From NCBI RefSeq assembly GCF_002234675.1, contig NC_019871.2, positions 15,408,331-15,472,330 of the forward strand: 64,000 nucleotides of DNA, read 5' to 3'. Both the position numbers and the translations under genes were made by a program. Below the pieces are notes generated by a model. That model did no database searches. It was not told the DNA's origin and saw nothing but the letters and a program-made list of their open reading frames with translations. The stretch's first letter is position 1. Every line of letters starts with the position of its first letter. Positions 23,741 through 35,982 of this stretch are shown piece by piece. This stretch comes from Oryzias latipes. Lineage: Eukaryota; Chordata; Actinopteri; Beloniformes; Adrianichthyidae.

Positions 23741-24159
23741 TTCAGAGTCTGAGGGGGTAAAATGCAAACTCACTTATAAACAGGACCGGGTGGGGAACTA
23801 ATTGATTAAACTCTGTGCTTTTGGCCGGTTTGCTCTTTTCTTTCTCTATTACCCTCTAAACAATAGAAAAGTTTTCCTCACTTGAGATACGTACTGTACC
23901 CAGCCTCTGGCTTGAGCTGCTGCACTTTCACGTTGACTACCCCCCTCCCCCCATTCCCTCTTTAATAACTCTATAACTCACCTCAGCCTTAGATTTAATT
24001 GCTTATCTGTGTGTAAATGTATTAACCCTCTGCTGTATCTGTTTTGCTGCCGTCCCGGGGGCCTGACAAGTCTCTGTGACTGTCGTGCCTTACATCCAAT
24101 GAATAGTCCTTCTCTGAGCAGTAATAGGGAATCAGCATCGTAGCAGCAAGCATTGGCGG

Positions 24160-24345
24160 CGTGTAAGAGATAAATCAGATTGGGGGTCTTGCTTTGCCAG
24201 TTTATTGAATCTAAATTGCGTGCGCGCTTGGCCCCCGCCGGCCCTACACAGCCCATCCATCTCCCGGCTGATAATGGAGCAGGCCCGATTCCACCTGGTG
24301 GGAGCATTATTACATTTCCCCTCTAACGAGACCCAGCTAATCCTG
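24160..24345. promoter_or_regulatory. Possible conserved non-coding element in rsrc1 intron
   Basis: Dense, complex sequence with words such as gagataaatcag, gtttattgaatc, ggctgataatgg, gcattattacatttcc and cccagctaatcc, ending abruptly at a polypurine tract. GATA- and homeodomain-like cores are spaced about 20-40 bp apart. Inference only. Confidence 0.32.
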
Positions 24346-24347
24346 CC

Positions 24348-24572
24348 AAGGGAGGAGGACAGGAGGAAAAAGAAGAGAGGAGGAAAGAGAATAGGAGAGA
24401 GGAACAGAGGAGGGAAATGTTGGTGGATGAAGAGAAGAGAAGAAGGGAGGACCGAAGCGATAAAAAGGAGATTCTGCGAGAAAAAATGATCCATACTGGC
24501 AGCCTGTCTCTACCTCCCACTCTCCCTCTTTTTTCTCTCTCCTCATTCTCACTTTCCTCCTCTATGTTGTTG
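24348..24572. repeat. Polypurine tract followed by polypyrimidine tract
   Basis: 24348-24470 is almost purely A/G (gaggaggacaggaggaaaaa type), while 24505-24572 is almost purely C/T. The two arms can pair imperfectly or form triplex DNA. Long open frames here on both strands are compositional artefacts. Confidence 0.8.
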
Positions 24573-26289
24573 CCCATAAAACATCTTCCAGCGCCATCAG
24601 AGCTACATGGCCCCTGGGCCCCTGAGCTGCAATTACACTCATAATCACAATGCGATTTCACTGACACTCTCTGCCCCTTCCTTCTGCCATCCCTCCTCTT
24701 TCCCTCCACCCCTGAAGCCAAGACTGAACGAAGTCTAAATGAAGTGAAAGGCTTCTCCTCTCCCCAGCACACAGCCGTTTATTACCCACTTTAATAAAAG
24801 TCCATCACAAATTATCTTACAATGAGTTGGAGACACAAAACCTTCTCTGAAACAGTGTCATTAGCTCACAGACATGTCCTGGTGTTTGTTGAGTCATTTT
24901 CTCTGCTTTTTAAGCCATCACATTAACAGGTTTTTTATTGAGGTTAACCGAATGGCTCAGTGCATTTTTAAAAAAAAAACGTTTTCTTTTTTTTGTGTCA
25001 AACATAGCTCCTTATTGATTTAATTAAATCATATCCCTGGACTCAGTGCTCAGGCCCACTTTCATTGTTTTGAGGGGGCAGAAGCCCCATGAGGCAGCAC
25101 ACTGATGAGAGATGGATAAACAGTTTGATTTGCTGCTATCGCCCCAGGCAAAGTGTACTGGAGAGATGAGCAAGAGAAGGAAGAGAAAACGTTACAAAAA
25201 AAAAGAAAACGAGAAAGGGGTGGAATAGGGCAAAATAGAGAAAGAGCAGCAAGTGCAGGGATGAGAGAACCTGTTGGGGGAGGGATGAAAGGATAGAGGA
25301 AGAGGATAAACATGCAAAGAAAAAGCAGCGACAAATCACTCCTGTTGTTTGTGCGCCCTCTTTTTTTTTTCCGGGTGCATGCAGGCAGTGTTTTCTCTCT
25401 CATTTTCACTTGTTTTGTTTGTTTCCCCCTGCTGTCTTAGCTCTTCCTTTATCCTACATGGCCCCCATCTATCTGCCTGTCTCCCTCTTCCTTCTTTTCC
25501 ACCCCCCACTCTCCCCCCTCAGCTACATCATACCTACGATTTCGCTCCGTCTTCTGGCTGCCTCTCGCTAGCCCCGAGCATGAAGTGAACTCAAAAGAGT
25601 ACACGCCGAAGCACACATGGGGTACCCAGACAGGTGTTTACACATAAATGTTCACCTGTGCATACAAAGCAGGGGAAAAAAACATGTTTGCCAAGACGAG
25701 CCTGTGATTTGGTTGTACAAACCATAAATGGTGCATTCTAACACAAAAAAACCCTCACCAGACAATGACAGTTTTGATGATGTACCTGCACTGAACAAAC
25801 ATATTCATATTCTTTCTGAAAAATGCAGGTTTCATTCACCTATCAAAGTTGAGAAGTTTAGGTCTTGTTTTTGCTAAGTTCAGGTGTCGAACAAAAAAAA
25901 CTTTGGTGTGGTCACACAGATGATTAGAACAGGAAGTGTATCCAAAGACTCAATTTTTTTTATTTTTTTTTGAAGACATTAAAAAGTAAGCAACAGACAC
26001 TAAATGAGAAATGTACTGAGAGCAAAAGTGTATGTAGACAAGAGTGGCGCAAACCCCATTTGCACTCCCACAGCTTTGCCCTAACACAAACAGCCTGCGA
26101 GCGCTCACAAACACTAACACCCACTTCTATATTGTGTTAACCACAACAGTTCAGTACTCTGCTTCTTTTCCTCCCCCTTCTCTGTCTCTGCATCTCCCTT
26201 TCAAGCCTCCTTCCCACCTTTTTTTTCCCTCAAAGTTTAAACTCATTAAGTGTAATGATATTGGAGACTCAATTTTACATAGCTCACTC

Positions 26290-26465
26290 ATCAACCAAGT
26301 GAGATAGCAATAAAGGCAAATGGCTCCGCCGAGGACCCTAACGCTGCGAAATAAATGATGCGCCGCAACGGAAATGTAATTAATTTAGAGGCAGTATTGA
26401 TAGTCCTGCCATACACGGCATTATATTTTTTAATGTGACTTAAGGTCTTGATTATTCAGGGGGCA
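26290..26465. promoter_or_regulatory. Possible conserved non-coding element in rsrc1 intron
   Basis: Complex block with gagatagcaataaagg, gcgaaataaatgatgcgccg (HOX/PBX-like), a TAATTA core at 26377-26382 and gtcttgattattcagg. It contrasts with the T-rich flanks and lies 0.5 kb upstream of a coding exon of rsrc1. Inference only. Confidence 0.35.
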
Positions 26466-26699
26466 AGGTGTGTGGGGGGGGCTGAGACAATGCAGTTCCT
26501 GACGAGACATGCTTAAGATGCCCTGACGAGTGTTTACTCCCTCAACCTCGCTTTCTCTTAAGCTTTTCATTATGCCAAGACGATAAACACCTCTCAGGAA
26601 GAAATGCTGACTTAACAGGAGTATGAAGGAGAAGCAGAAAAAGATGCTGCCTGGTACGGAGAGGAGGATGAAGCATCACGCGTGTTCTTTTATTTTATT

Positions 26700-26876
26700 T
26701 GTTACTTAGTGTTTATATTAAGCGAAGTCGCTAGATATTTTTCGTTATGCTGTTTCATAAGTACACAGTGTTGCTTCAAAAAATCACAAATAAGTCGCTG
26801 CTTAGTAACGTGCTTAGTACCCCTTTCCATTCTATTAACAAAAACGTGACTTATACGCCAGAAAATACGGTGTGCA
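26700..26876. mobile_element. Possible MITE remnant
   Basis: The right end, gacttatacgccagaaaata followed by cggtg, resembles the terminus of a very common fish MITE (caccgtattttc...ctataagtcgc), and cacaaataagtcgctgc repeats the same theme internally. The left end is not clear and no duplication was found. Confidence 0.35.
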
Positions 26877-26973
26877 AAAATGACTAATTACTTGAACATT
26901 CCGTAAAATGTTAACAATGTTACATAGAGTCAAATTTAAATGTAAATTTGTTTTCTGATCCTTGTCATTTCAG

Positions 26974-27045
26974 CAAAGACAGATGAAGTTCTAAAGGCCA
27001 AAGTTGCCCAGAGAGAGGAAGAGGCCCGGAAGAAGATTGAGGAAG
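26974..27045 (+). CDS. rsrc1: rsrc1 internal coding exon (coiled coil)
   Basis: Acceptor ttttcag-like sequence ends at 26973 and donor gtaagc starts at 27046. The 72-nt exon starts and ends in phase 1 and reads [20 protein letters not shown] then IEE. It is highly charged, with heptad-compatible A/V/L spacing. It corresponds to the [22 protein letters not shown] region of the human protein, from memory. The preceding exon is not in the window as far as I can see. Confidence 0.88.
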
Positions 27046-30000
27046 GTAAGCGAACACCGAGTGGTTTTATGGATCCAGTCTGTACGTGAGAACATGTTTA
27101 ATGTCACAACTGCCCTTACGGGTGGATACGATTTGTCTGCAGGTGATACAGGGACTAACCTGTATGGGACATGCAGTTGGCCCGCATGAAATATCAATGT
27201 TGTAGACCACTTAGTGAGCCTGTAGAGCTAAAAATATTCATGCACATTTATCTTAACGCCATGCTTCCTTAAGACAAATGTGACGTATTGGAGCAAACAC
27301 TTATACAACACACAAGGGTAATAAGTAAGGATGAAGTAGGTGAGACCCAGGCACGTCATACACATTTTTCCTTTTTTCAACCCCCCCAAACCCTGCGCAA
27401 GGAGCCCTTAGTGCTGTTTAAGTGAAAGGTGCACACTCTTCGCACCCCTTGGGGCGTCGTACGGGCACTTAGGTATCACCTGCACACCCCGTGCGTGCAG
27501 CATTCACGTGGGGTCAGTAAGGAGCCAATACTGGTGGGCTGCCTAAAGGCCATCATACGGCAGCATCACCCGTATGTCATTAGTGCGTACTACTTATATA
27601 ATATCCTTGCAAACACTTGATGATACACTAACCACACGCATGGCAATCGTACATTCCATTTTCTTGACGTCCCTCAGGCCTCAAGGATACACACACTCCT
27701 CTTTAAGATGCCTCTGAACCTGTCTACAATGGGTCAACCCCGTACGGTTTTGTTTTAGTCAGCATAAGCAAAATTGCACAGAAATGCTGCTGCGCTGTAT
27801 TTATTCCTTATTCCCCAAAAAATATATATTATTTGATTTAAATTTAAATACAAAAACAATGCAATAAAAAAGCAGTTGCAGACCTCCGTACTGCCTTAAG
27901 CACACAAACATCTGCTTGATTGTATTTGTCTAATTAAAGTCAAATATCTTCTATTTCATGCAACATTAGTAAATTGCAGGAACGCAGAGTATACCCTTGT
28001 TTCTTGCATGAGATCATCGCTACATGTTCCCTTAATCTAATACATGTATGTTTGGAATAACACTCCAATGCCTTGTTCATGACGATTCCGCTCCAATGTT
28101 GCATCTTCACTTTGCATATTACGAACCCAGAGATGCTGATATTGCTCCATAGATTTTATTAAACAGGTATAATCTGCATAAAAATGCAGACAGAAAGGTA
28201 GGAATGTGCTTAGAATTGCAGAAGCATTGCAGACGATAAATTCAGCAGAAACTCTCTACCACCACCAGCATTGGAAACGCTTATACACACACATTTACAC
28301 ACACACACTCACCGATTATCTTGATGCACATTCAAATAAAGTCAAGAGTAATTTGCAGTGGATATGCTAACAGTAATAAAAGTCCTTAGATAGAGTAATG
28401 ACCTGGGTCCCTTGCTGACCAGAGCAAGATATAAATGAGAATATCAAATGTGCTATTATCAGTTTGCTTTGTGTGTCGGTATGCACACTCACTATCACAA
28501 GTTGTCACTTGGTGTGTTCTTGTGTGTGTGTTTTGTTTGTTGTTTTTTTTGTCGTCAGACTTGCTAGCCTCTGTCTGTGTGTAACTTTTTGTCTTGATGC
28601 GGATGATGCACCGTGGTGTGACCTTTAAAGTTAGCTGACCTTTTAGCCAATTGAAAGTCCAGCCATCAGAAACTAATTAGCCATGCACCTTTTTCGTCAC
28701 CCAGTTCCACAAAAATGGATTTGTTCCTCCATTCCGTTTTACCGTGTTTAGTTTGCCTTTAATGACCCCTTTACAGTTCACGTTAGTTACAAAAAAACTC
28801 TTGGTTTCTGGCTACACCTTTTTGGCTCAACTCCTAGTTTTGCACATTCCTTCACTTCCTTATCATTATTATTATTACTAATAAATAAATTTCAACTACA
28901 GTTATTCAAAATAGTTAGAAAATGCCAATTCATAATCTTAATTGGCTTGGTGACAGCAACCAAAACATTAAGTAAATAAACTAGAATATGACAAAACCAT
29001 GGAAATAACAAAAATGTGACAAAGCTGAAAAGATGACCTGACAATGACAAACTAAAAACCAGGGACTTAAAAACACTGAAGATAATTAACATAAATCAAG
29101 ACAGCTGTGACTAATTTGCAACTTGATCCTGGTGTGACTGTCAGAGGGAAAACAGCAACGAGACTATGACAAAACTACGACCAAAAACCAAACTAAAGTA
29201 ATCAATCCTTACACAAACTGTTCCACATGTTAACAGTGCGCTAATATCTATTTTGCTCAAAGCTCTAAATGAGATAATGATGTACCTTTAAGTTTTACTA
29301 TTTTGTGTTTTTTTTCTGATGACAGATGGATAAAGTCATAATGGCACAACAGATGCCTAATGCTTTACCATAGTCTAATTATCAGAAGATAGTGGTGCTA
29401 TCATGAATATATATCTCCAAGCAGAATCAGCTGGCTCCATGCTCTTCAGCCTTTTCCTCTGGTGTAGCTAACATGGAGGAGGTGAACCGCTGCTGCTGCT
29501 AAACAGCAGAACGGCAGAGGTCTCCTTATTCTCTGCAGGGCTCTCTCTCAGGTCAACACAATTGCAAAGTTTGCGCTTGAACCACTAAGTCAACAGAAAT
29601 GAGGAAGCCTTTGAAAGCCAACGGAGGGCGAAGCGAAGAACAACACCACCTACACAGCCTCGTTCATAAATAGATCTACATCCCAGACAGGCAGCATGTT
29701 TGAGCTAGTTTAGCACTAATCGAAACCATGGAGATCTGATTCATGTGGATGCTGTGATATGCAAGCTATTATTGTAGCAAACTGTGGCAACATACTGCAG
29801 AGTGCTGAGAGAAGAGAGGAGGGGTTATCAACAAGGTTTACTTAGAGAGAGGAAAAAGAGGATCAATAACTGGCCCTGTGGTCCTCTGTTAACAAAGTAC
29901 TATCCGCTTAAAAGGAGTGTTTGGCTGCCTGGTTAAAGGAAGCCAGATGAGGCTAGTGGTTGAAAAAGGAAACATATGATCCAAAACCTGTAAGAATAAT

Positions 30001-33000
30001 AGAGGTGGAGGTTTCCATTGTTAGTTGCAAAGCTTGTTTATACTACTACATCTTAGAATTCCTACATGTTTGCCTCGAGGGCCTTCAGCTAACACGGTGA
30101 GTCAAGCTGTAATGATGCAGACACATTTGTGTTGACTGAACTATCAACTGGCACTTTACTGAAGACTTCACAGTCCCAATAAATGGATGCACTGCAAGCA
30201 GAGCTTGTTAATCTTAGTAGAAAAAATGAAAACTTTTTGAAACTCTGCAAGGTTTTATGCACACGACAAAATTGTTGCTGCTCCCCACAATGATTACAGA
30301 AAAAAACATGAAATGGAGAAGTTTGTAAAAACATTTAGTTAAGGAACCATTAAAATGTGATATAGATTTTCCCTTAACTCATAATTGTCAAATTCAACGC
30401 CAACTTTAGCCTTGTCTGATTTGAGGTGCAACAGATTAATACAAAACAAAAAAATGTCACGAAAACTGATATTTTCTAAAATATCAATACTAAATTTGAA
30501 TCCACCATTTGAGTTTCTTCATTAGACATTAGATGGTTACTGAATTATTATCATGGTGTGGATGAACAACTGTCCCCATAAATCCATATATTAAGTAAAG
30601 ATGCCTGATTTTTGTCTGTTTAATGCAGCTTTCTTTTTATTTGAAGTCAAAGACACTTCTGTTAATACATATTATGGGGAAAATGGCATCATAATAAAAT
30701 CCCGCTTTTACAGTAAAATAATATGATAGTTATACAATTTATTATTTTTTGTTAAAGCAGTTATTGATTATGTAAAACAATCAAAACCATGTTTTTAATC
30801 TTCTTTAAATGCATAGTAACCAAATGTTATAGCTGAATTGAGGTTTTAAAAAAAAAAATCTGCTCTCTTTTGGTACTCTCATTCTGTGAAGTCTAAGCCT
30901 GGTGTGTCATTGATGATGCTCTGACAGAATCTTTTCATTTGGGCATTAAAAAGTATGTAGCCATGGACCGGAGACCAGCCTATAGCATACAGATGATATC
31001 TTAACCCCCCCCCCCCGAACCTGCTCTGTCCCAATTACCTCAAACCGCCACCAGATTGGGAGATCATATATTTTAATGAGACGTATAATAGCTCTTTAAC
31101 CCGTATCATTAGGGAAATATAGTATATCTACCGTTTGCTCTTTGGGCTGTTAAACGAAGGACTGTTTCCCTAATTATGTGGTGTGTAGGACAGGTCACGG
31201 GTTGGGTGTGTACCAGTATGTGTGTGTGTGTCTGTATTCAGAAATTATATGACCATTAAATATTCAGCCACAAGCCTCCCTAGCCCCAGCCCCCCTCTTC
31301 AACCCAGCAACCATTAACGCCTCATCACCGTTTAACTAGCACTGTTGTCAATCACCCCCCGAGGTCCGGGCTAAAACAGAAAATGTCTAGATTTTCGGTT
31401 TCCTCTGAGACTGAGAATGCACAACATTGCTCCCCAAGGGGGGGCACCTTTTGTCGGGGAAAACTAAAACTCTAATTATTAGGACTTACACCAACACTTG
31501 TTTGAAATAATGTTTATCTGTTTGTTATGATTGAATGCTCTGCTAAACAGAGTAGGCTTAAATTTCGCCTCTGTGTGCACATTGTAGCAGTGTAGGTGTG
31601 TGTGTGCCTGCAATAAATGATGTGATCCCATTTCTAATTGAAAATAATAGCTAATCCATGGATAACAAGCTCTTGTATAATCCAAAGCCGTATCCCTTTA
31701 GTTCTGGCCTATCTCGGTTGTAATAAAAGACAGGAAATGAGAGGCAAGTGAGAGTGGTGGCTTGGACATTGACGCTCAATGTAATCTGCCTTGAAATCAA
31801 ATTATTTGACCTGGAAAGCCTAACAATACAAAACTCCTGCCAGCCTGCTGTTAAATATTTAGCACATGCCTGTCATGAATACTAATGGGGCACAAATTAG
31901 AATCTACAGGCGCGTGACCCCCATATCACACCCGGGGAGCACGGGGCACTGGCTCTGCTTTAAATGTTTTAATTACAAAGGCCACGGTGTGGCGTGCCAC
32001 GTTACCTCATCGAGCAGCAGCGCTTGAAGGACAAGGGATGAAATTCAACCACTGGTAAACACGAGCAATCCCGTGTCCGTGATCTAATCACATTAACTAA
32101 AACATGAGGTTTCTGGAGGAAGTGCCTGAATCCTACCAAGTTCTCATTACAAGTTCCTAGCATCCTCACTTAAGATAGACACTGCAGTTTTTTTCCCAAC
32201 TTTGTCGTTTCTGTTGGCTATATGATCTACGCTAGGACTCGAGGGAGGCCCCTTTATTGCTCTTGTGCACTCAACGCTGAAGAAAGATCTGTCTCAGTGA
32301 TTTTGATGTAAGGAAATCTGGTTTGCAACGATCAGGTATTGATTAGTTGAGGTGGCCCCATCTCCTGTCGTTACTTCAGATAAATGGTCTTATTTGTTGT
32401 GTTATTATGTTCAACACAATCATGCCAGGAACAGTCAGAGGATGTATTGAACCGACACTTCATTGGCTTCGTGGTTTCTTTTTGTTCCAGGAATTAAAGG
32501 ATCTTTTCCGCCAGTTTGGCTCTCTGTGGAAAGTTGTCAAGAAAGCAATCAATTGAAGGATGTTTACTCAACCTTAATCTTCCAAAACAACTTTTCACAT
32601 TAATACGTGATTTAGTCAAGTAACGTCTGATTTGGTGAAGAGCAAGTGCCCCATATTTATCTTAACCATGTCTGTTTTATTCTCTCCTTTCTCTTCCTCG
32701 TTCATTCAGGTTTGTGGTTCCATCACATTGAAGTGATTAGTTATGCAGAGCTTGTAAGCACTGAATCAGAGTTCTGGTCCCCAGGGAAATAAATTTGGCA
32801 GAAAATCAGTGCGAGAAGATTTAATTATCACGAGGAGACCTTTTTTCCTTGTCTTGGCCCACTGAAGCCCAAACTCCTCTCCTCTCTTTCTCTCTTCCAT
32901 GCCACGCTCAGCTCTGCAGTTTGCAGCCAAAGAAGCCCTGGCGTCCGCACTGCACACCAACCCTCTCTTTGCCTTCCTTTTGCCTTCCCAATTTGGTTCA

Positions 33001-33796
33001 TTGCATGGTGATAAGCCAAGCAATTACCGTTTTATTGATTTTTAATCACTGCATCTTTAAAACCGTTTTTTCCCCTCATACCTCTAACTTCCTGTTTTCA
33101 CACCAGAGAAAGCGCCAAGGTGGCTCGGTGACCTCCTGTTGTAACTGCTGTTGGTCCCAGGAACCAGTCACAACATGTGCGGAATCCTGCTGACCCTGTT
33201 TGACCTTGTTGTCCTGTAGTAATGAAATGCTGATGGTTCCCGGTGTGGCTGTCACGTCTGTGGCTGTAGAGCCTATAGCTTAATATTCCTGTAAATATAT
33301 CTATGGAAAAGCATGTTTGACTTGAAATCAGGCGGGCTGCCTCTCGCTTTAGGATGGATTACAAAGGAATTGACCGTGCAAGTTTTTACACCACACTGGT
33401 TCAGGTCAAGCAGACGGATGATTGACGGGACTTTTTTACTCCCTCTGATTGGTAATCGTTTTAGGTGACCCTTATTAATTAACCTGCTGACACTAAACCA
33501 ATGTAGGCTCAGCAACTTTTCATCAAGTCCTCAAATGGGTTCGTTTTTTTTTTCATTTGTTTATATCTATGTTCATTTGTTTATATCTAGGTCATTTCGG
33601 TTGGTTGTAATTTTGTTTTTATATGAGATATTAATTGTTTTAATCAGACAGATTCTATTTTAATTGAATTAGTAAGTTACCACGTATAATGTGACAATAT
33701 GGATGTAAAAAATTGAATCTTTTTTAGGATTCAGTATTACAAAATTTTGAAAGCCTGTTTTGGAAACGTGGTCTGCGTGTGAAAAGGGTTTTCTCT

Positions 33797-33839
<43 letters not shown>

Positions 33840-35941
33840 GCATATCTGGACACAATCAAGAACAGCAGCATTTTGCTGGGTGCAGTCTAACAGGGTGGTC
33901 AGACTGCTGTGATTAGACACACCCTCGGACTGCTGCGGGTCAAAGTGCTGACATTTCTGGGTGGCTCTGGCCATGTGGTCGCCTCTGCAAAATCTGTTAT
34001 TAGACATCAGAGGTCGCTTAAGAGTGTGTGTTTTAGTGAGGTACAGCATGCGCCGGTGTGTCTCCGTTTTAAAATGCTGTGCGCCTGACTGGTGGTTGCT
34101 TGTAATGTAATCATAAAGGAGTCCATCTCCATTCTCTCTTTGGTTTTAGGTTTGTCTTATGGTCAGCAAAAAAGGATTATTTACTGAAAAAAAGCAAAAA
34201 GGTATCTGTCAAATGATTTCAGCTGAAATATGTCCCATCACATCACCAGCGTTTTTCTTCATTCTACAAAGAAATCAGTTTCTTGTTTTGTATGAGCTTT
34301 TTTACATTTCAATTTCAATTTAACTCATTCATTTTAAGTTTTTGTGTTCTACTGTTTTACTCTAGAAAAGTGGCGTGTAATGACCTATCAAGTTCTTTAA
34401 ACTGCACAAAAAGTAAAGCACAAAAGTTTTTCTATTGATGAAGTAATCACACTGAGCTTTTATGCTGACTTCTTACTTTTTTAATGTACTACCAACCTTC
34501 CAGGTGTTTAAAAGTATGTTCTATTTATGTTTGCGTATTTTAAAACCAATACTGATTTAAAAGCTCTGATATCAAATGTTTTCATTTATAGTTGGCAACA
34601 CAGATGGGGTTGTTTAATTTAAAATTAAATATACATTTTTATGTGATGCAATTGTTTTCACATGATAGTTTATTTTGAACTTGCTAATGCAAAACATCAA
34701 AAGTGTGGCATTAATGCAGAAATACCTGACCTGGATATAATAAAAAAGGAAATATAGTGACTACAAATAGATCTATTAATAAAAGTTAATCATTTAGGAA
34801 AGTAGGGACATTCGCTCTATAGATAGCTAAGGATTTCCATGTCCTTTTGAAGATCACAAAAGAAACTTTTATTCCAGTTATGGGGAACAAAAGAGTGAAA
34901 TGTTCCTCATAGTGCCAAGGTTATTAGTCTACGACTGAGGTCATAGGAAGAGGAGGTGGGGGACAATTACCTAATTAATTACTAGTCCTGTACACACACA
35001 CACACACACACACACAGCCGTGACCTTTACTAATACAGTTTGCAGCCGACCGCATAAACAGGACTCACCCTGGCTCTCTGTCCCTTTCCCTATATTGCAA
35101 ACACACACACACACTCAGACACACAGAGCAGAGGCCGTCAGGAGCCAGCAGAGTTAAAGGGAAAATCAATTACAACTCAGCTAAAGGGAAAGAGTTGGTT
35201 GCTTGATGGCTGCATGTCAAGACGACTGTAGGTCACAAAGTGTGTGCGTCCGTGTGCAGGGTGATGCTTGTGCATTAGTGTCTGTTCAAATCGAACCTCC
35301 TCCTGCTAGGATTCTGATGAGATCATTTTCATTTTAAAGACCTTTTCCCAATTAAGTAATTAGTTGCTTGGTGTTTCTCTAATTATAGAGTTGTTCATAA
35401 AAGGGCTGCTGACCAGTCTGAGATCTAAAAACCGAGGATAATGCACTTTTTTCTGCACACACACAGTCAACACAGACATGCACAAACACACAGCCTGGTT
35501 CAAAATCAAGTTAATGCAGTCAAATGCTTGTTATTTCTGGTAAAGGGCAGGGCAGGACGCCGTATTTCTAATCACACTAAAACAGGGCTGTGCTTAATAA
35601 AGAAGTCTGTGAGTGTCACCGACAGGCCCAGTTCTCTGCACTGAATATATTTGTACTAAAAAAATCAGTTTAACCTAATTTCCTAAAACTTTTTAGGTAA
35701 TTGTTGCTCTTGCAGCAGTATCCTAAAGGCTGCAAACATGAAGCAAATGGGAAAGAAAATACAATAATGTTAGGAATGCTGCCAATATCCATTTGAAGAC
35801 GGTCAACACAGAAAGTGGCTGTGATCTTGAATATCTCACCACTCAGCCTGTGAAAGTGTCACTATTTAATGAGATTCTGTGATGTTGCCCAGACTCGGGA
35901 CATCGGCTAACACTCATACAACTCTTTTTTGTTTTTTTGTT

Positions 35942-35982
<41 letters not shown>

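Larger units (their letters stand above)
1..26973 (+). other. rsrc1: rsrc1 upstream intron, no coding exon recognised
   Basis: No segment in this 27 kb reads as an RS-rich or other conserved exon with proper splice sites, so it is best taken as intron of rsrc1. Its identified contents (microsatellites, LINE remnants, hAT and MITE insertions, possible regulatory elements) are listed separately. The following stretches are AT-rich unique-looking DNA in which I see nothing definite: 1-820, 1260-1580, 2170-2700, 3700-8030, 10450-15480, 17420-18560, 20180-23450, 24780-26280. Homopolymer runs occur near 727-740, 5475-5491 and 5853-5866. Confidence 0.6.

Noticed and set aside
24323..24772. 149-residue and overlapping frames on the - strand
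   Set aside because: Arg/Glu-rich or Ser/Phe-rich artefacts of the polypurine and polypyrimidine tracts.
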